Source: Beroe ovata (taxonomy: Eukaryota; Ctenophora; Nuda; Beroida; Beroidae). From it: a stretch of DNA of 15,959 nt. The notes beneath the pieces are model-generated. The model saw only the letters and a list, made by a program, of their open reading frames with translations, searched no databases and was not told where the DNA came from. Position numbers and translations under genes: made by a program. This document shows positions 13,006-15,959 of this stretch, one piece after another. How positions within the stretch are numbered: the stretch's first letter is position 1; the number at the start of each line of letters is the position of its first letter. The stretch lies in contig CAMPET010000026.1 in assembly GCA_946803715.1 (NCBI GenBank), positions 162,841 through 178,799 on the forward strand. The letters are read 5' to 3'.

Positions 13006-15959
13006 ATGTCAGAGATGAGTAGCTCAGAATCTGATTCAGATGACTATGATTCAGACATAGACTCTGTGTCTGTTTATGACTCATCAGGTGAATCATTAAT
13101 GGTTCTGAATTCAAGTTTGACTAGCAATTCAAGTTTGACAAGCACAGTGATACAAATTTATTGATATAATTTGATTTATTATATTGATTTGAGTACTTTT
13201 CAGACACTGACGAAGATGAGGAAAACGTTTTTTTGAAAACGCACAGTACACAGCAGTCTGGTTCAGTGACAGGTACTTAATGGATGATTCACTTCACTTC
13301 ACTAATATTTAGTTTTATGTTATTGCTCTAATCTGTTATATTCAACCACTGATTATCTTTCAGATGATGATGTTGTCTTGGGTGAACCAAGCAGCCATGG
13401 CACACCAATAAGGAATTCATCCCCTGCTGGTAAAAATCACTATTGATTTGTCTTCCTGCCACAAAAGTTGATTTTGGTGCTTTTATTTAGCAGTATTGGT
13501 TTCTCAATAATTCCTCGTTCAGGACCAAGCTCTAACTCGGAAATAACTCCAAGGAGGCTCACATCAATAATCGAAGGTAAATTCTATTTTTAAAATCAGA
13601 GTCACATTATGTGAGGTGTTCAAACTTTATCTTCCGTGATTTTGCTTGACAAATGGAACATGTCTTTAGCTTCATCAGTTAATAGGTACTGAATAGCATG
13701 AGAATATTTGATGGGTAACTAACATGTCTTTCTCACAGATCTCAATGTTGTGACTCCAACAAGTTCACGTGACACAGCATCACGATATTCTGGTATGTCC
13801 TTGGACCTTGGCCCCTGTGATCAGAAACTTACCTGAAATTTTGGCGCTCGTATAGACTTGTCCCTTGTCCAATAACATACCTATTATTTTAGGCCAGAAG
13901 CGAAAGAACATGGGAAATTTAGACATCACAACTGGCGAAATTCTATCTGAATATAAAAAGAGTCCCCGATCGACAGGGCGGGAGATACTAGAGAACATAT
14001 TCGAGGCCAACAATTTTTCTTCAGCTGTTGATGCCAAAAGTGCTCGATTCGTGACGAAAGCTGTGAGTATGATATGCATCACATCAGTTTGTTAATGTTA
14101 TACAATGTGCAACTATAGACTCATCAAATTGAGGTCCTCCATTTAGTTATTACAGCTTCTCGGCTGAGCACTCTGCCCTGAGCAGTTGATATAATTTTCA
14201 TTTAGATATCATCGATGAAAGCTGCACGTTCTCAGAAGAAATCCCCTGACCTGACGAAAATTGTTGTTAGTATCTCATGTAATCAACCAAATATGACACC
14301 AAATTCGACTGATTTAAGACCACCACCACCAAAGCCAACCAAACACGAGTTCTCATCTCTGTTACCACGGTCAAAGAGAAAGAGGAAGGCCAACTATGCA
14401 GAGCGTACGCGAGATTTTATCCAGGAGATGTTAGCTGCAGATGGCCTCGGACACAATACTGAAGTAGAGGTATATCATTTGTTGTTTTTCAGGCCATTGC
14501 TGCATAATTTGAAATTCATCACGTGATTAGCTGTAATGACATTCTTAAACAGGTCCTCGATGTGCTGGCCGCAACCATCCATCTGCTTGACCCTCGGTAT
14601 GAAGAGTATACCGACAAGATAAAGGAAAGAGTCCTTCCAAAGTCGTCTAAGATTGATGGATTGAATGCCCTGGTTGGTAAAATATAAGTAAGGAGCCCAC
14701 TCACTCACTCATTACATTCATTCTCTCACTCAATCACTCATTCACTCACTCACTCACCCATACACCCAATACCCATTCATTCATTCACTCAATTACTCAT
14801 TCACTCACTCACTCACTCACTCACAGACACATAAAGTAGAAACGAGAAGTTCCCAAGAGCAGTGTTTAAAACACAGGCGCTTCCTCAAGAGAGAGTGTGG
14901 GGTCGAGTATCCCTCAAAGAATATCATCCGCAAAGAGAAGATGAAGCGTGTCGTGAAAGTAGTGCCAGATATGTACGAAGTGATCAAAGGCAAAACTGTA
15001 CCCAGAGGTGTATTTGTCCCAAGTTATATGGACTATCTAAGAGTGACTGTACAGCAATTTCATGATGTTGGAATACTCAGACCTTCCATGAAGGTGATTG
15101 AGTTCCAAATCAAGGACGGACTCGATGGAGCAGGTAATCAGATTGAGATCAAGGAGAAGTGGAACAAACTTGTGACAATGGGATTTTCTGTAGTGACGAT
15201 TGTAGACAAGACCAATGTGATGCACAAAACAGTCTATGAGAATCCTGTACCAAACTCGAACTATTCCATCAGACCTTTGTGTATGGTGCTTCAGGACGAG
15301 ACCTACGAGTTGTGTCAAGCTCTCTTTGAGAGGTATCCAAGAGAGCAACCAAATATGGTGGTTGATATCACCCCAAACTATCAAGTAAACGTTTCATTTA
15401 ATGTATGATAGATGGAAAATTGAGAGGCATTATCAGTGGACGTTCGGCAGCACATTGCTATGGTTGTGACTGGAACCTCGAGGACTATTACATAGGGGAA
15501 CGACAAAAGGAGGTATTCATGGAGCATTATTTGATGTATGATGTTGGTGAACGGAGCGAGAAGTCGGAGAACGTATATTTCCGACTGTTGCGGGAGGGTT
15601 TAATTGGGCGTCGTGATGCCAAGAAGAGACTAAACTTCACAGAGGAACCGATTGCCCCTCTGGAGAGCATGACTGTTCTCCACTCTGTCATCAATTGTTG
15701 TAAATTGATGTTCAATACTCTCGTCGTAGCCGAGTGTTGCGACTTGAGTACCGTTGTACCATACAAGAACATGTCATCAATGAATGTGAAACTAAGAGAT
15801 GATGGTATCAAGAAGTACTCGAAGATTTTATTACGTAGAACCGGTATCTGTGTACGCGATATCGGCCACAACAACACTGGTGGTGGTCTAGTTGGCAACC
15901 ACGCCAAGGCTTTCTTCGAACAAGGAGACAATATTTGCGACACCATATTCAAGAACAAG
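13006..15959 (+). CDS. Transib/RAG1-like transposase or recombinase, multi-exon, frameshifted, cut by window end
   Basis: Inferred exons: 13006(or 13013)-13087, 13204-13272, 13364-13429, 13523-13576, 13739-13792, 13893-14062, 14206-14469, 14553-14676 and 14840-15959+. The junctions agree in phase, giving about 666 residues so far. The N-terminal part is acidic and Ser-rich, with a basic stretch RSKRKRK (14368-14388) that may be a nuclear signal. The catalytic part carries family landmarks in order: YPSKNIIRK; DGLDGAGNQ (first Asp, 15124-15126, compare RAG1 CDGMGD and Transib GFDGSSGQ); SIRPLCMVLQDETYE (second Asp, 15295-15297, compare RAG1 KPLCLMLADESD); MIDGKLRGIISGRSAAHCYGC (zinc-type CxxC, 15456-15467); and GHNNTGGGLVGNHAKAFFE (compare Transib GTTNDGNTARRFFE). 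The third acidic residue should lie beyond the edge. The frame shifts by one base at 15402-15410. No terminal inverted repeat was seen. The exact first exon and the 14840 acceptor are uncertain. Confidence 0.85.
14699..14826. repeat. (CACT/CATT)n microsatellite in the transposase-like gene's last visible intron
   Basis: Degenerate CACT and CATT tetranucleotides fill the intron up to CACAG at 14826. The array supplies the pyrimidine-rich tract and makes the choice of acceptor ambiguous (14826, 14836 or 14839). Only an acceptor giving phase 1, best at 14839, joins in frame with the preceding exon. Confidence 0.9.

Noticed and set aside
13142-13165. CACAGTG followed by an A/T-rich stretch, resembling an RSS heptamer near the RAG1/Transib-like gene
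   Set aside because: It lies in an intron with no convincing nonamer at 12 or 23 bp and no inverted partner. A 7-mer is expected by chance in 16 kb.
14862-15065. Plus-strand 67-codon frame overlapping the large transposase exon
   Set aside because: It is an out-of-frame shadow. The Transib/RAG1 similarity is in the frame starting upstream of 14941.
15385-15411. A mini-intron (GTAAAC ... TAG) to explain the frame change in the transposase-like gene
   Set aside because: It would be only 27 nt, and splicing it out leads immediately to a stop. Similarity to the family continues through the segment.

Overview
The window looks like nuclear DNA from an invertebrate animal. Its genes belong to animal-type families, their exons are split by GT-AG introns, microsatellites are common, and there are no bacterial operon features. 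The short introns (about 80-160 bp in the 3' gene), tight packing and nested genes would suit a sponge or another early-branching or marine invertebrate. No marker fixes the species. The three single N bases (1481, 5694, 12026) look like contig joins in a draft assembly.

Layout. (1) A plus-strand gene recognised as USP39/SAD1, the catalytically dead ubiquitin-protease homologue of the spliceosomal tri-snRNP, runs from 434 to 11485. Its upstream exons lie outside the window. Seven of its exons can be placed, and all junctions agree in phase except at one missing internal segment of about 43 codons. (2) Inside its introns lie three other genes: an intronless SVOP-like major-facilitator transporter on the minus strand (1766-3286), a two-exon sulfotransferase-like P-loop protein (6613-8089, plus), and an intronless RING-CH (MARCH-type) E3 ubiquitin ligase (9216-10355, plus). 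(3) From 11486 to about 13005 is non-coding or unassigned sequence with a GC-rich palindromic patch. (4) From about 13006 to the right edge is a multi-exon gene whose catalytic part belongs to the Transib/RAG1-like transposase superfamily. Two of its three catalytic acidic residues and a zinc-binding CxxC pair are in the window. The third acidic residue should lie beyond the edge. One base appears to be missing at about 15402-15410.

These genes show no sign of a shared pathway. The points worth following are the intron-rich RAG1/Transib-like gene, which could be a domesticated recombinase, an intron-bearing transposon or a decaying copy, and the USP39 locus, which hosts three genes in its introns but seems to lack one conserved exon.
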